DNA of 39,315 nt from NCBI RefSeq assembly GCF_023072675.1, contig NZ_JALLGL010000020.1, positions 1-39,315 of the forward strand. Reading direction: 5' to 3'. Origin of the DNA: Streptomyces sp. XM83C. GTDB taxonomy: Bacteria > Actinomycetota > Actinomycetes > Streptomycetales > Streptomycetaceae. This document shows, one piece after another, positions 19,057 to 27,230 of the stretch. The position numbers and the translations under genes were made by a program. How positions within the stretch are numbered: the first letter of the stretch is position 1; each line of letters opens with the position of its first letter. The notes beneath the pieces are model-generated. The model did no database searches. It saw only the letters and a program-made list of their open reading frames with translations, and was not told the DNA's origin.

Positions 19057-19218
19057 CTTCGGCAGGACCTATCAGGTGTGGGCGGGATAAAGACGTCGGC
19101 CCATCGTAAGCGGGCGGCTCTTCCGCGATCACGCCGACTCCGCCGTTGGGAGCCCTCGCCGTGGCCGCGCGGGGCGTGCGGGACGCGCGGGGCGGGCCGG
19201 GGAACCTTCCGGTGGGTC

Positions 19219-19380
19219 TCAGTCGTCCTTCTGCTTGTAGCCCCGCAGCAGGAACCACGCGGTCAGGACGCACCCGACGATCATCACGACGAGGACGACC
19301 CGGAGCAGATACCCCGAACCCTGGTGCTGGGCAGCGCTCGCGGCCTCGGTGAGCCGGCCGGCTGCGAGGGTGTACTCCAT
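19219..19380 (-). CDS. Tiny membrane protein, 53 residues
   Basis: ATG at 19380 is preceded by GGAGG at a good distance. The 53-residue product has a polar N-terminus (1-20), one membrane segment (about 24-44, LLRVVLVVMIVGCVLTAWF) and a basic-acidic tail (RGYKQKDD). No function can be given. It is divergent from the M48 metallopeptidase gene and lies 162 bases upstream of the 54-residue membrane gene on the same strand; the two may be a pair. Confidence 0.68.
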   Translation of the reverse strand: MEYTLAAGRLTEAASAAQHQGSGYLLRVVLVVMIVGCVLTAWFLLRGYKQKDD

Positions 19381-19495
19381 GGCTGGGGCCTCCTCAGGTG
19401 TGGTGCCGGTCAACGGTAACTCCGCCTAGGCTGGGACCGGCCTGGGGGGCGGACAGGGCCGCTGGGCGGCCACACCGACGCACATGGGGGACCAC

Positions 19496-20626
19496 ATGTC
19501 CGACGACGGTCAGCAGCACGGCGGCAGCGAGAAGGTGCCGAGCAGGCAGCGCAGGCGCTTTCCCGGGATCTCCTCGCGCGCGTACGAGCACCCGGCGGAC
19601 CGCTCGGCGCTGGTGGCGCTGCGCAAGCTGAGCGGGTTCGACACGGTGTTCAAGGCGCTGAGCGGGCTGTTGCCCGAGCGGAGCCTGAGACTGCTGTTCC
19701 TGTCGGACTCGGTGCGGGTGTCCGACCAGCAGTTCTCGCATCTGAACGACATGCTGCGGGATGCCTGCTACATCCTGGACCTGGAGAAGGTCCCGCCGAT
19801 GTACGTCAACCAGGACCCGGTGCCGAACGCGATGTGCATCGGCCTGGACGAGCCGGTCATCGTGGTCACGACGGGTCTCGTCGAGCTGCTCGACGAGGAG
19901 GAGATGCGGGCGGTCATCGGGCACGAGGTGGGCCACGCCCTGTCGGGTCATGCCGTGTACCGCACGATCCTGCTGTTCCTGACGAACCTGGCGGTGCGGG
20001 TGGCGTGGATCCCGCTGGGGAATCTGGCGATCATGGCGATCGTGACGGCGCTGCGGGAGTGGTTCCGCAAGTCGGAGCTGTCCGCGGACCGGGCGGGGCT
20101 GCTGGTCGGCCAGGACGTGCGGGCGTCGATGCGCGGACTGATGAAGATCGCGGGCGGCAACCATCTGCACGAGATGAACGTGGACGCGTTCCTGGCGCAG
20201 GCCGAGGAGTACGAGGCGGGCGGCGACCTGCGGGACTCGGTGCTGAAGATCCTGAACGTGCTGCCGCGCTCGCACCCCTTCACGACGGTGCGGGCGGCCG
20301 AGCTGAAGAAGTGGTCGGAGTCGCGGGACTTCCAGCGGATCATGGACGGCCACTATCCGCGGCGCAGCGAGGACAAGGACGCCTCGGTGTCGGAGTCCTT
20401 CCGTGAGACGGCTTCGCACTACGCCGCGCATGTCAAGACGTCGAAGGACCCGCTGATGAAGCTGGTCACGGATCTGGCGGGCGGCGCGGGTGACCTGGGC
20501 GGCCGGGTCCGCCGCGGCTTCGCCGGGTTCGCGGGCCCCGGCGGCCAGTCCGGTTCCGGCGGTACGGCGACGAAGGACCGTTCCGACAAGGAGCCGCCGG
20601 CGGACCGGCCGGGCGACGAGGGCTGA
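19496..20626 (+). CDS. M48 family zinc metallopeptidase
   Basis: A Ste24/HtpX-like membrane-associated protease. The 376-residue product has the zinc site HEVGH (143-147) and the third ligand Glu194 in SELSADRAG. Hydrophobic stretches near 157-187 lie between them and may dip into the membrane. The N-terminus (1-25) is basic and polar; the C-terminus is Gly-rich. ATG at 19496 follows GGGGGA; ATG at 19484 in the same frame is a poorer choice. It is the only plus-strand gene between two minus-strand membrane-protein groups. Substrates are unknown; quality control of membrane proteins is the family's usual role. Confidence 0.9.
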   Translation: MSDDGQQHGGSEKVPSRQRRRFPGISSRAYEHPADRSALVALRKLSGFDTVFKALSGLLPERSLRLLFLSDSVRVSDQQFSHLNDMLRDACYILDLEKVPPMYVNQDPVPNAMCIGLDEPVIVVTTGLVELLDEEEMRAVIGHEVGHALSGHAVYRTILLFLTNLAVRVAWIPLGNLAIMAIVTALREWFRKSELSADRAGLLVGQDVRASMRGLMKIAGGNHLHEMNVDAFLAQAEEYEAGGDLRDSVLKILNVLPRSHPFTTVRAAELKKWSESRDFQRIMDGHYPRRSEDKDASVSESFRETASHYAAHVKTSKDPLMKLVTDLAGGAGDLGGRVRRGFAGFAGPGGQSGSGGTATKDRSDKEPPADRPGDEG

Positions 20627-20692
20627 CGGGACGGGTCGCCGTCCGGCGCCGCCCGTGCACCGACGGCCGGGGTGAGCGGCCTCGGGGTGCGT

Positions 20693-21760
20693 TCACACCC
20701 GGGGCAGGGCGCTGCCGGCCAGGGTGCCGCACAGGGCGGTCGCGCTGCCCGTGGCGTAGGGGTCGGTGCCGGCGGGGCCGCCGCTCTTCGCGGTCTGCCC
20801 GGCGAGCAGCGGTCGCAGATGGTTGGTGGAGTCCTCGGCGCAGGACAGCGGCCCGGCCTGGACGTAGGAGGCGACGACCTGCGCCTGGTGCAGACGCAGG
20901 TCCTCCCGGTCGAAGCGGAACTGTAGCTCGCGGCGGACGGTGAAGAGGGACGCGGCGTCCGTGCTGTCGGAGCCTGCGGGGCGCAGGGCGTAGACGAAGG
21001 TGTGGTCGGCGGTGACCTCGAGGGTGTCGGAGTCGGTCTCGGCGGCCGTGAGGGTGCCCTGGACGCGGATCTTCTCGTCGGCCAGTTCGGCGCGGGCGGG
21101 GTCGAAGCGGACCAGCCAGCCGGTGGGGGTGTGCCGTCCGTCGGCGGCCGGGTGGGTGAAGCTCTGGTCGAACTGGTCGAGTTGGTCGGGGTCGAGTATC
21201 ACCCGCACCGGGCGGACCTGCTGCCCGGTGAGCACCTCGGGGTAGAGCGAGGAGCGGACGAGGTATTCCTTGGCGGTGGTCAGGGCGGTCACGACCTGGC
21301 TGTCGGAGAAGTGCGCGGTGCGCCGGGACGCGGGCAGCGGGATGCCCTCGGCGCCGATGCGGAACCGGGCGGCGGGGCTGTGTGCGTACAGCTGTTCGGG
21401 GTCTCCGGTGCCGGGCACCTTTCCCTCGGGGGCGAGCGGGATCACGGTGACGCGGAGGGGTTCGACGGGCTGCCGGGCCGCGGGCGAGGAGTACGGGTGC
21501 CGTACGCCCATGTAGACGGCGGTGCCGAAGGCGACGGCGATCAGCAGGACGAGGATCAGTGCCTGCCGGGACAGGCCCCGGCGCAGGGAGGGGCGGCGGC
21601 GCACGGCGGGGGCGTGCTCGGCCATCCGCTCCACGGCGGAGTACTCCTGGAGGCGGGCAGCACGGACGAACGACTCGTCGAAGACGACGGATCGGTATTC
21701 GTCGTCGCCACCGGGGGCTCCCTCGGGTGTCCCCTCGGGTGGCTCTCCAGGCCCGCCCAT
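20693..21760 (-). CDS. Membrane protein with SVVFDESFVRAA motif
   Basis: I do not recognise a function. The 355-residue product starts with 20 Gly/Pro/Glu-rich residues, then EYRSVVFDESFVRAARLQE (21-39), one membrane segment (about 66-86) and a long, probably external domain (about 90-355) with two Cys near the C-terminus (in LSCAED and ALCGTL) that could form a disulfide. The motif SVVFDE[S/A]FVRAA recurs in the next gene (21850-22437), so the cytoplasmic tails share a short signature. Start ATG at 21760 lacks a normal ribosome site; TACCCT lies six bases before it, which suggests a leaderless transcript. The genes are convergent with the M48 peptidase gene. Confidence 0.75.
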   Translation of the reverse strand: MGGPGEPPEGTPEGAPGGDDEYRSVVFDESFVRAARLQEYSAVERMAEHAPAVRRRPSLRRGLSRQALILVLLIAVAFGTAVYMGVRHPYSSPAARQPVEPLRVTVIPLAPEGKVPGTGDPEQLYAHSPAARFRIGAEGIPLPASRRTAHFSDSQVVTALTTAKEYLVRSSLYPEVLTGQQVRPVRVILDPDQLDQFDQSFTHPAADGRHTPTGWLVRFDPARAELADEKIRVQGTLTAAETDSDTLEVTADHTFVYALRPAGSDSTDAASLFTVRRELQFRFDREDLRLHQAQVVASYVQAGPLSCAEDSTNHLRPLLAGQTAKSGGPAGTDPYATGSATALCGTLAGSALPRV

Positions 21761-21766
21761 ACCTTC

Positions 21767-21772
21767 AGGGTA
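21767..21772 (-). promoter_or_regulatory. Probable -10 box of a leaderless transcript
   Basis: TACCCT ends six bases before the start codon at 21760; a TTTACC-like -35 lies 16 bases further upstream. Confidence 0.45.
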
Positions 21773-21849
21773 GGTCTGCGGGAGCTACGGTAAACGCCCT
21801 GCCGCACGACAAGTTCTGACAGGTTCTCACCGCATGCGTGCGGGGTCGT

Positions 21850-22437
21850 TCAGGGGGTGCGCGGGACCGCGGAGACCGCCGGAGGGGAGTAGTCGGCGGA
21901 CGCGGAGGGAGCGGCCTTGGTGCCTTGTTCCACTTCGGTGGAGGCGGGCGGCGGTACGCGGTCGCGGCTGCCTCCGGAGGCGCCCCGGTAGACGGCGGCG
22001 AAGGCGAGGGCGACCATGCCGACACCCATCACCAGGGCGAGCATCCAGGCGACGGGGCGGTGCCAGCGGACCTGGCGGCCGTGCGGCCCGAGGAAGCCGT
22101 GACGCCGGTCGAAGGGGTAGCCGTCGTCGTCGGCGTCGTAGTCGTCGAAATCCGGGTCCGGGCCGAAGCCGCCGTGGTCGTCGCGGCCGTACCGGTCCTC
22201 GTAGCGGTCGCCGCGGCCGTGGCCTCGGCGGGCGGCCTCCGCTTCGGAGGCCTCCGCTCTCGCCTGGGCGGCGGCCAGCAGCCGTTCGACGGCGGTGGGC
22301 TCATGGACCGTGGCCGCACGTACGAAGGCCTCGTCGAAGACCACGGAGGCGAACTCTTCGTCCGACACCCCGCGGTCGTGGTCGTCGTCGGGCTCCCAGC
22401 CGTCAGGGAACGGCGTGCCCCCCACGTCCTCCGGCAC
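21850..22437 (-). CDS. Membrane protein with SVVFDEAFVRAA motif
   Basis: A 195-residue product of unknown function: SVVFDEAFVRAATVHE (31-46), a charged, Asp/Arg/Gly-rich region (about 60-120), one membrane segment (about 130-152, ending in VYRG) and a Ser/Pro-rich end. The N-terminal motif matches that of the preceding gene's product but the outer parts differ, so this is a paired domain family rather than a duplication. GTG at 22437 is chosen because TACTCT lies six bases before it; a TTG at 22464 would add nine residues. It lies 89 bases upstream of the 355-residue gene on the same strand. Confidence 0.72.
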   Translation of the reverse strand: MPEDVGGTPFPDGWEPDDDHDRGVSDEEFASVVFDEAFVRAATVHEPTAVERLLAAAQARAEASEAEAARRGHGRGDRYEDRYGRDDHGGFGPDPDFDDYDADDDGYPFDRRHGFLGPHGRQVRWHRPVAWMLALVMGVGMVALAFAAVYRGASGGSRDRVPPPASTEVEQGTKAAPSASADYSPPAVSAVPRTP

Positions 22438-22443
22438 GGATCC

Positions 22444-22449
22444 AGAGTA
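22444..22449 (-). promoter_or_regulatory. Probable -10 box of a leaderless transcript
   Basis: TACTCT lies six bases before the GTG at 22437. No good -35 was found at normal spacing. Confidence 0.4.
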
Positions 22450-22528
22450 GACCGGAGGGGTCAATTTGGGCAGACGGTATGGAAATTCATCACCCCCTAC
22501 CGGCCGGTAATCTCCTCTTCCGGTCGGT

Positions 22529-23815
22529 TCAGCCCCGGATGTGCCCGTCGCCCGTCACGATGTACTTCGTGCTGGTCAGCTCCGGCAGGCCCATGGGGCC
22601 ACGGGCGTGCAGCTTCTGCGTGGAGATGCCGATCTCCGCGCCGAAGCCGAACTGGCCGCCGTCGGTGAACCGCGTGGAGGCGTTGACGGCGACGGTGGTG
22701 GAGTCGACCAGCTGGGTGAAGCGGCGGGCGGCCTGCTGGGAGCTGGTGACGATGGCCTCGGTGTGCCCGGAGGTCCACAGCCGGATGTGCTCGACGGCCT
22801 TGTCGAGGGAGTCCACGACGGCGGCGGCGATGTCGTACGACAGGTACTCCGTCTCCCAGTCCTCGGGCGTGGCCTCGACGACCGTGGCCCGGGAGTCCTT
22901 GGCGTACGCCATCACGCGCTCGTCGGCGTGCACGGTGACGCCGGCGTCGGCGAGGGCGTCCAGGGCGCGGGGCAGGAAGTCGCCGGCGATGTCCTGGTGG
23001 ACGAGGAGGGTCTCGGCGGCGTTGCAGACGCCGACCCGCTGGGCCTTGGAGTTGATCAGGATGTCGACGGCCATGTCGAGGTCGGCCTGCGCGTCGACGT
23101 AGACATGGCAGTTGCCGGTGCCGGTCTCGATGACGGGAACGACGGACTCCTGCACGACGGTGTTGATCAGCGAGGCGCCGCCGCGCGGGATCAGCACGTC
23201 GACCAGGCCGCGGGCGCGCATCAGCTCGCGCACGCTGTCCCGGCTCTCCCCCGGCACCAGCTGGATCGCGTCCGCGGGCAGCCCGGCCCCGCCGACGGCG
23301 TCGCGCAGGACCCGCACGAGGGCGGTGTTCGACCGGTACGCGGAGGACGAGCCGCGCAGCAGGACGGCGTTGCCGGACTTCAGGCAGAGCGCGGCGGCGT
23401 CGACGGTGACGTTGGGGCGGCCCTCGTAGATGATGCCGACCACGCCGAGCGGGACGCGGACCTGCCGCAGGTCGATGCCGTTGGGCAGGGTGGAGCCGCG
23501 TACGACCTCGCCGACCGGGTCGGGCAGCGCGGCGACGTCCCGGACGTCGGAGGCGATGGCGCGGACACGTTCCGGGGTGAGCGTGAGGCGGTCGATCATG
23601 CCTTCGCTCATGCCGCCCTCGCGGGCCTTGGCCACGTCCTGGGCGTTGGCCTCGACGATCTCGCTCGTGCGGACCTCCAGCGCGTCCGCGACGGCGAGCA
23701 GCGCGTCGTCCTTCACGGCCCGCGGCAGCGGCGCGAGCGTCGCGGCGGCGGCCTTGGCCCGGTAGGCGGCCCGGGTGACCGGGGACATGGAGTCGTACGG
23801 CGAGAGCGTGGTCAT
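22529..23815 (-). CDS. proA: Gamma-glutamyl phosphate reductase
   Basis: ProA reduces gamma-glutamyl phosphate to glutamate semialdehyde with NADPH, the second step of proline synthesis. The 428-residue length is normal. [21 protein letters not shown] and the catalytic Cys264 in [12 protein letters not shown] are as in the family, as are the C-terminal [21 protein letters not shown] and TSTKYIV. The start ATG at 23815 lacks a ribosome site; TACCCT lies six bases before it with GTGAAC 17 bases further upstream, so the transcript is probably leaderless. It is downstream of proB with an unknown gene (24013-24603) between them. Confidence 0.97.
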   Translation of the reverse strand: MTTLSPYDSMSPVTRAAYRAKAAAATLAPLPRAVKDDALLAVADALEVRTSEIVEANAQDVAKAREGGMSEGMIDRLTLTPERVRAIASDVRDVAALPDPVGEVVRGSTLPNGIDLRQVRVPLGVVGIIYEGRPNVTVDAAALCLKSGNAVLLRGSSSAYRSNTALVRVLRDAVGGAGLPADAIQLVPGESRDSVRELMRARGLVDVLIPRGGASLINTVVQESVVPVIETGTGNCHVYVDAQADLDMAVDILINSKAQRVGVCNAAETLLVHQDIAGDFLPRALDALADAGVTVHADERVMAYAKDSRATVVEATPEDWETEYLSYDIAAAVVDSLDKAVEHIRLWTSGHTEAIVTSSQQAARRFTQLVDSTTVAVNASTRFTDGGQFGFGAEIGISTQKLHARGPMGLPELTSTKYIVTGDGHIRG

Positions 23816-23821
23816 GAGGGA

Positions 23822-23850
23822 AGGGTAGTGCGCCCGGCCGGTCCGTTCAC
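23822..23850 (-). promoter_or_regulatory. proA: Promoter of a leaderless proA transcript
   Basis: GTGAAC (23845-23850), 17-base spacer, TACCCT (23822-23827), then six bases to ATG. Both boxes match the HrdB-type consensus well. Confidence 0.55.
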
Positions 23851-24012
23851 CGTTCGTCCCACACCACGAGACAGGGCCAAAGCATGACAAGCCCGGCAGG
23901 GGGTGCGGAGCCCCGGGCGGGGGGCCGGGCCCTGCGGCGCGCGAACCCGCTCCCGGCCGGAAGCCCGGACCGGCCATCGCGCCCGAGCAGGCGGAACACC
24001 GAGCCCCGGTGT

Positions 24013-24603
24013 CTAGAAGGGATGGATGCCCACCGGTGTCGCCGGCGGCGGCCCGTACCCCTCCGCGATCCGCTGGTGGTAGGTCTCCCGGTCGATGACC
24101 TCCAGACCGACGATCTCCCAGGGCGGAAGCCCGGCGCTGCGCCGGTGCTCGCCCCACAGCCGCAGCGCCACAGCCGCCGCGTCGTGCAGGTCGCGGGCCT
24201 CCTCCCAGTAGCGGATCTCCGCGTGGTCGACGGCGTAGCGGCTGGTCAGCAGGAAGGGATGGTCGTGCGCGAGCTGTTCCAGGCCGCGCCGCACCTCGGT
24301 CAGCGGGACCTCCCCGCCGGAGACGCAGAGGGTGACGTGCCACAGGCGCGGCAGCCCGTCGGGGGTGCCGCGCCCTCCGGCCGTGGTGTCGGCGCCGGTC
24401 CCGCCGGCGGGAACGCTGCTGAGGGGGCGCTCCTCGCCGTCTGCGCGGGCGCCCCGCGCGCCCCCCGTACCGCGGTCCGCGCCCTGGCCGGAGCCCCTGC
24501 CGGTGCCGGAGCGGGACGCCGCAGCCCCAGGGCGTACTCGTCTCACGACGGCCACGACGGCCTCCTTCGCCCAGTGCTCGTACGGGATGTGCGCCTTGAA
24601 CAC
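24013..24603 (-). CDS. Hypothetical protein between proB and proA
   Basis: A 196-residue product without a recognised family: a Gly/Arg/Ala-rich, probably disordered stretch (about 20-80) followed by an ordered-looking region (about 85-190) with [37 protein letters not shown] and [22 protein letters not shown] at 24603 is the only good candidate start, with GGGG upstream. It lies 89 bases from the proB stop and 197 from the proA start, on the same strand; its place between the two proline genes may be chance. Confidence 0.72.
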   Translation of the reverse strand: MFKAHIPYEHWAKEAVVAVVRRVRPGAAASRSGTGRGSGQGADRGTGGARGARADGEERPLSSVPAGGTGADTTAGGRGTPDGLPRLWHVTLCVSGGEVPLTEVRRGLEQLAHDHPFLLTSRYAVDHAEIRYWEEARDLHDAAAVALRLWGEHRRSAGLPPWEIVGLEVIDRETYHQRIAEGYGPPPATPVGIHPF

Positions 24604-24692
24604 ATCCCCGGCACACAGTTGAGCAGGCCGTACGGCTCCGCGGGGCGGTTTTACGGAACGTCCCCCACCGGGAGCGGAGGTTTCGACACCGT

Positions 24693-25820
24693 TTACGGGT
24701 GGAGGAGGACCAGGTCGTCCCTGTGTACGACCTCGCGTTCGTACTCCGGGCCGAGTTCGCGTGCCAGTTCGCGCGTCGAGCGGCCGATCAGCCGGGGGAT
24801 CTCCTTGGCGTCGAAGTTGACGAGCCCCCGGGCCACCGCGCGCCCCTCGGCGTCCCGCAGCTCCACCGGGTCGCCGGCGCTGAACTCGCCCTCGACGGCG
24901 GCGATACCGGCGGGCAGCAGGGACTTGCGCCGCTCGACGACCGCGCGGACGGCGCCGTCGTCCAGGACGAGGGCGCCCTGCGGGGTGGAGGCGTGCTGCA
25001 ACCAGAGCAGCCGGTCGGCGGAGCGCTTGCCGGTGGCGTGGAACCAGGTTCCGGTATCACGGCCGGCCAGGGCGTCGGCCGCGTGGACGGCGCTGGTCAG
25101 CACCACGGGGATGCCGGCGGCGGCGGCGATGTTGGCGGCCTCCACCTTGGTGGCCATGCCGCCGGTGCCGACGCCCGCCTTGCCCGCGCTGCCGATCTCG
25201 ACGTGCGCGAGATCGGCGGGGCCGCGGACCTCCGGTATCCGGGAGGTGCCGGGGCGGCTGGGGTCGCCGTCGTAGACGCCGTCCACGTCGGAGAGCAGGA
25301 CGAGCAGGTCGGCGCGGACGAGGTGGGCGACGAGGGCGGCGAGCCGGTCGTTGTCGCCGAAGCGGATCTCGTCGGTGGCGACGGTGTCGTTCTCGTTGAC
25401 GATCGGGAAGGCGCCCATGGTCAGCAGCTGGTCCAGGGTGCGCTGGGCGTTGCGGTGGTGGGCGCGCCGGCTCATGTCGTCGCTGGTCAGCAGGATCTGG
25501 CCGACGCGGATGCCGTGTCGGGCGAAGGAGGCGGTGTAGCGGGCGACGAGCAGGCCCTGGCCGACGCTGGCGGCGGCCTGCTGGCGGGCCAGGTCCTTGG
25601 GGCGGCGGCGCAGGCCCAGGGGGGCGAGGCCGGCGGCGATGGCGCCGGAGGAGACGAGGACGATCTCGCGTTCCCCGCCGCTGCGGCTCTTCGCCAGTAC
25701 GTCGACGAGCGCGTCGACCCGGTCGGCGTCCAGTCCGCCCGCCGCGGTGGTCAGCGAGGAGGAGCCGACCTTGACGACGATCCTGCGGGCCTCGTTCACG
25801 GCCTGCCTTGCCCCTGCCAC
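24693..25820 (-). CDS. proB: Glutamate 5-kinase
   Basis: ProB phosphorylates glutamate at the start of proline synthesis. The 375-residue product has an amino-acid-kinase domain (KVGSSSLT near the N-terminus, [51 protein letters not shown]) and a C-terminal PUA domain (about 285-375). GTG at 25820 is the likely start, with GAGGAG 10-11 bases before; GTG at the eighth codon is possible. Transcription runs from here through the unknown gene toward proA, though proA also seems to have its own promoter. In many actinomycetes proB follows obgE; here the wall-polymer genes and galE lie between. Confidence 0.97.
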   Translation of the reverse strand: MAGARQAVNEARRIVVKVGSSSLTTAAGGLDADRVDALVDVLAKSRSGGEREIVLVSSGAIAAGLAPLGLRRRPKDLARQQAAASVGQGLLVARYTASFARHGIRVGQILLTSDDMSRRAHHRNAQRTLDQLLTMGAFPIVNENDTVATDEIRFGDNDRLAALVAHLVRADLLVLLSDVDGVYDGDPSRPGTSRIPEVRGPADLAHVEIGSAGKAGVGTGGMATKVEAANIAAAAGIPVVLTSAVHAADALAGRDTGTWFHATGKRSADRLLWLQHASTPQGALVLDDGAVRAVVERRKSLLPAGIAAVEGEFSAGDPVELRDAEGRAVARGLVNFDAKEIPRLIGRSTRELARELGPEYEREVVHRDDLVLLHP

Positions 25821-25955
25821 CTTGGTCGCGTCTCCTCACGTCTGTCCGGCTTGCCTGCCCGAAATCTACGCGAAGAGCCCGGCCCCGTGCGGAACGGTCC
25901 GATCGGCGGACGGCGCCCGTCCGGGATCGCGCGGCAGGTCAGGCCGGGGGCGGGC

Positions 25956-26927
25956 TCACCCGTGCCGCAGTCGCCACCCCTGCCAGGCGGAGTCGATCAT
26001 CGCGTCCAGGTCGTACCGCGCCGACCAGCCCAGTTCCTCGCGGATGCGGTCGGCGGAGGCGACGACGCGCGCGGGGTCGCCGGGGCGCCTGTCGGAGACC
26101 GTGGGGACGACGCCCTCTCGGCCGGTGACCTTGAGGATGCGGTCGACGACCTCGCGGACGGAGCTGCCCTCACCACGGCCGACGTTGAGGGTGAGCGCGG
26201 TGCCCGGCTCGGCCTCGGCCAGGCGGACGGCCGCCGCGAGGTGCGCGGAGGCGATGTCCTCGACGTGGATGTAGTCACGGATGCAGGTGCCGTCGGGGGT
26301 GGCGTAGTCGTCGCCGAAGATGCGCGGCGCCTCGCCGGCCTCCAGCCGCTCGAAGACCATGGGGACGAGGTTGAAGACGCCGGTGTCGGCCAGCTCGGGG
26401 GCGGCGGCGCCGGCGACGTTGAAGTAGCGCAGGGAGGCGGCGCGCAGGCCATGGGCGTGGGCGGCTGCCTTGATCAGCCACTCGCCGACGAGCTTGGTCT
26501 CGCCGTACGGGCTCATCGGCACGCAGGGGGTCTCCTCCGTGACGAGGTCCACGTCGGGCATGCCGTAGACGGCGGCGGAGGAGGAGAAGACGAGGCGGTC
26601 GACGCCGTTGGCGGCCATGGTCTCCAGCAGGGTCTGCAGGCCGGTGACGTTCTCCCGGTAGTAGTGGAGGGGACGCTCGACCGACTCCCCCACCTGCTTC
26701 TTGGCGGCGATGTGCACGACACCGGTGACACCGTGCTCGCGGATCGCCCGCTCCAGCGGTTCCGCGTCCAGCACGCTGCCGACGACCAGGGGCACGCCGG
26801 AGGGCACACGGTCGGCGCTGCCGGTCGACAGGTCGTCGTAGACGACGACGGACTGACCGCCGTCGACCATGGCACGCACGACGTGCGCGCCGATGTATCC
26901 GGCCCCGCCCGTGACCAGCCAGCTCAT
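25956..26927 (-). CDS. galE: UDP-glucose 4-epimerase
   Basis: GalE interconverts UDP-glucose and UDP-galactose. The 323-residue product is a short-chain dehydrogenase-type epimerase: NAD site TGGAGYIGAHV (6-16), SSSAAVYG (115-122), and the catalytic Tyr141-x3-Lys145 in SPYGETK; DYIHVEDIA and RRPGDPA follow. ATG at 26927 has a canonical AAAGGAGG. It is divergent from the glycosyltransferase/TagF operon, 303 bases away, so its UDP-galactose may feed the wall polymer or glycan. It is not next to galT or galK. Confidence 0.95.
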   Translation of the reverse strand: MSWLVTGGAGYIGAHVVRAMVDGGQSVVVYDDLSTGSADRVPSGVPLVVGSVLDAEPLERAIREHGVTGVVHIAAKKQVGESVERPLHYYRENVTGLQTLLETMAANGVDRLVFSSSAAVYGMPDVDLVTEETPCVPMSPYGETKLVGEWLIKAAAHAHGLRAASLRYFNVAGAAAPELADTGVFNLVPMVFERLEAGEAPRIFGDDYATPDGTCIRDYIHVEDIASAHLAAAVRLAEAEPGTALTLNVGRGEGSSVREVVDRILKVTGREGVVPTVSDRRPGDPARVVASADRIREELGWSARYDLDAMIDSAWQGWRLRHG

Positions 26928-27230
26928 CCTGTTTCCTCCTTTGTGAGGGGCAGACGCATGCAGAGTCGTCGTTCACCGCGCGAAAGTCGAATCGGACCAT
27001 CCGGATATAGGGCGCCAATACCCCGTGATCTCCGTGTCCGGGACCGGGATCCGCGCGTTCACATGAGGTACGACACCCACGACGCGGGCGCCCGCAGGCC
27101 CGCCACCTCGGCCACGGAGACACCGCGTGAATCCTTTACGCTGAGCACTGCGGCGCCCCCTCCAGGCCGCAGGCGGACGCCCGTCACCCCGCACGCGCTC
27201 CCGTGGCCAGCCCCCGAACAGGTTGTAAGG
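26928..27230. promoter_or_regulatory. Divergent galE / wall-polymer operon spacer
   Basis: 303 bases that must hold promoters for galE and for the gene at 27231. I could not pick a convincing -35/-10 pair; a TACGCT at about 27140 is a weak -10 candidate for the plus strand. No gene was recognised in it. Confidence 0.35.
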
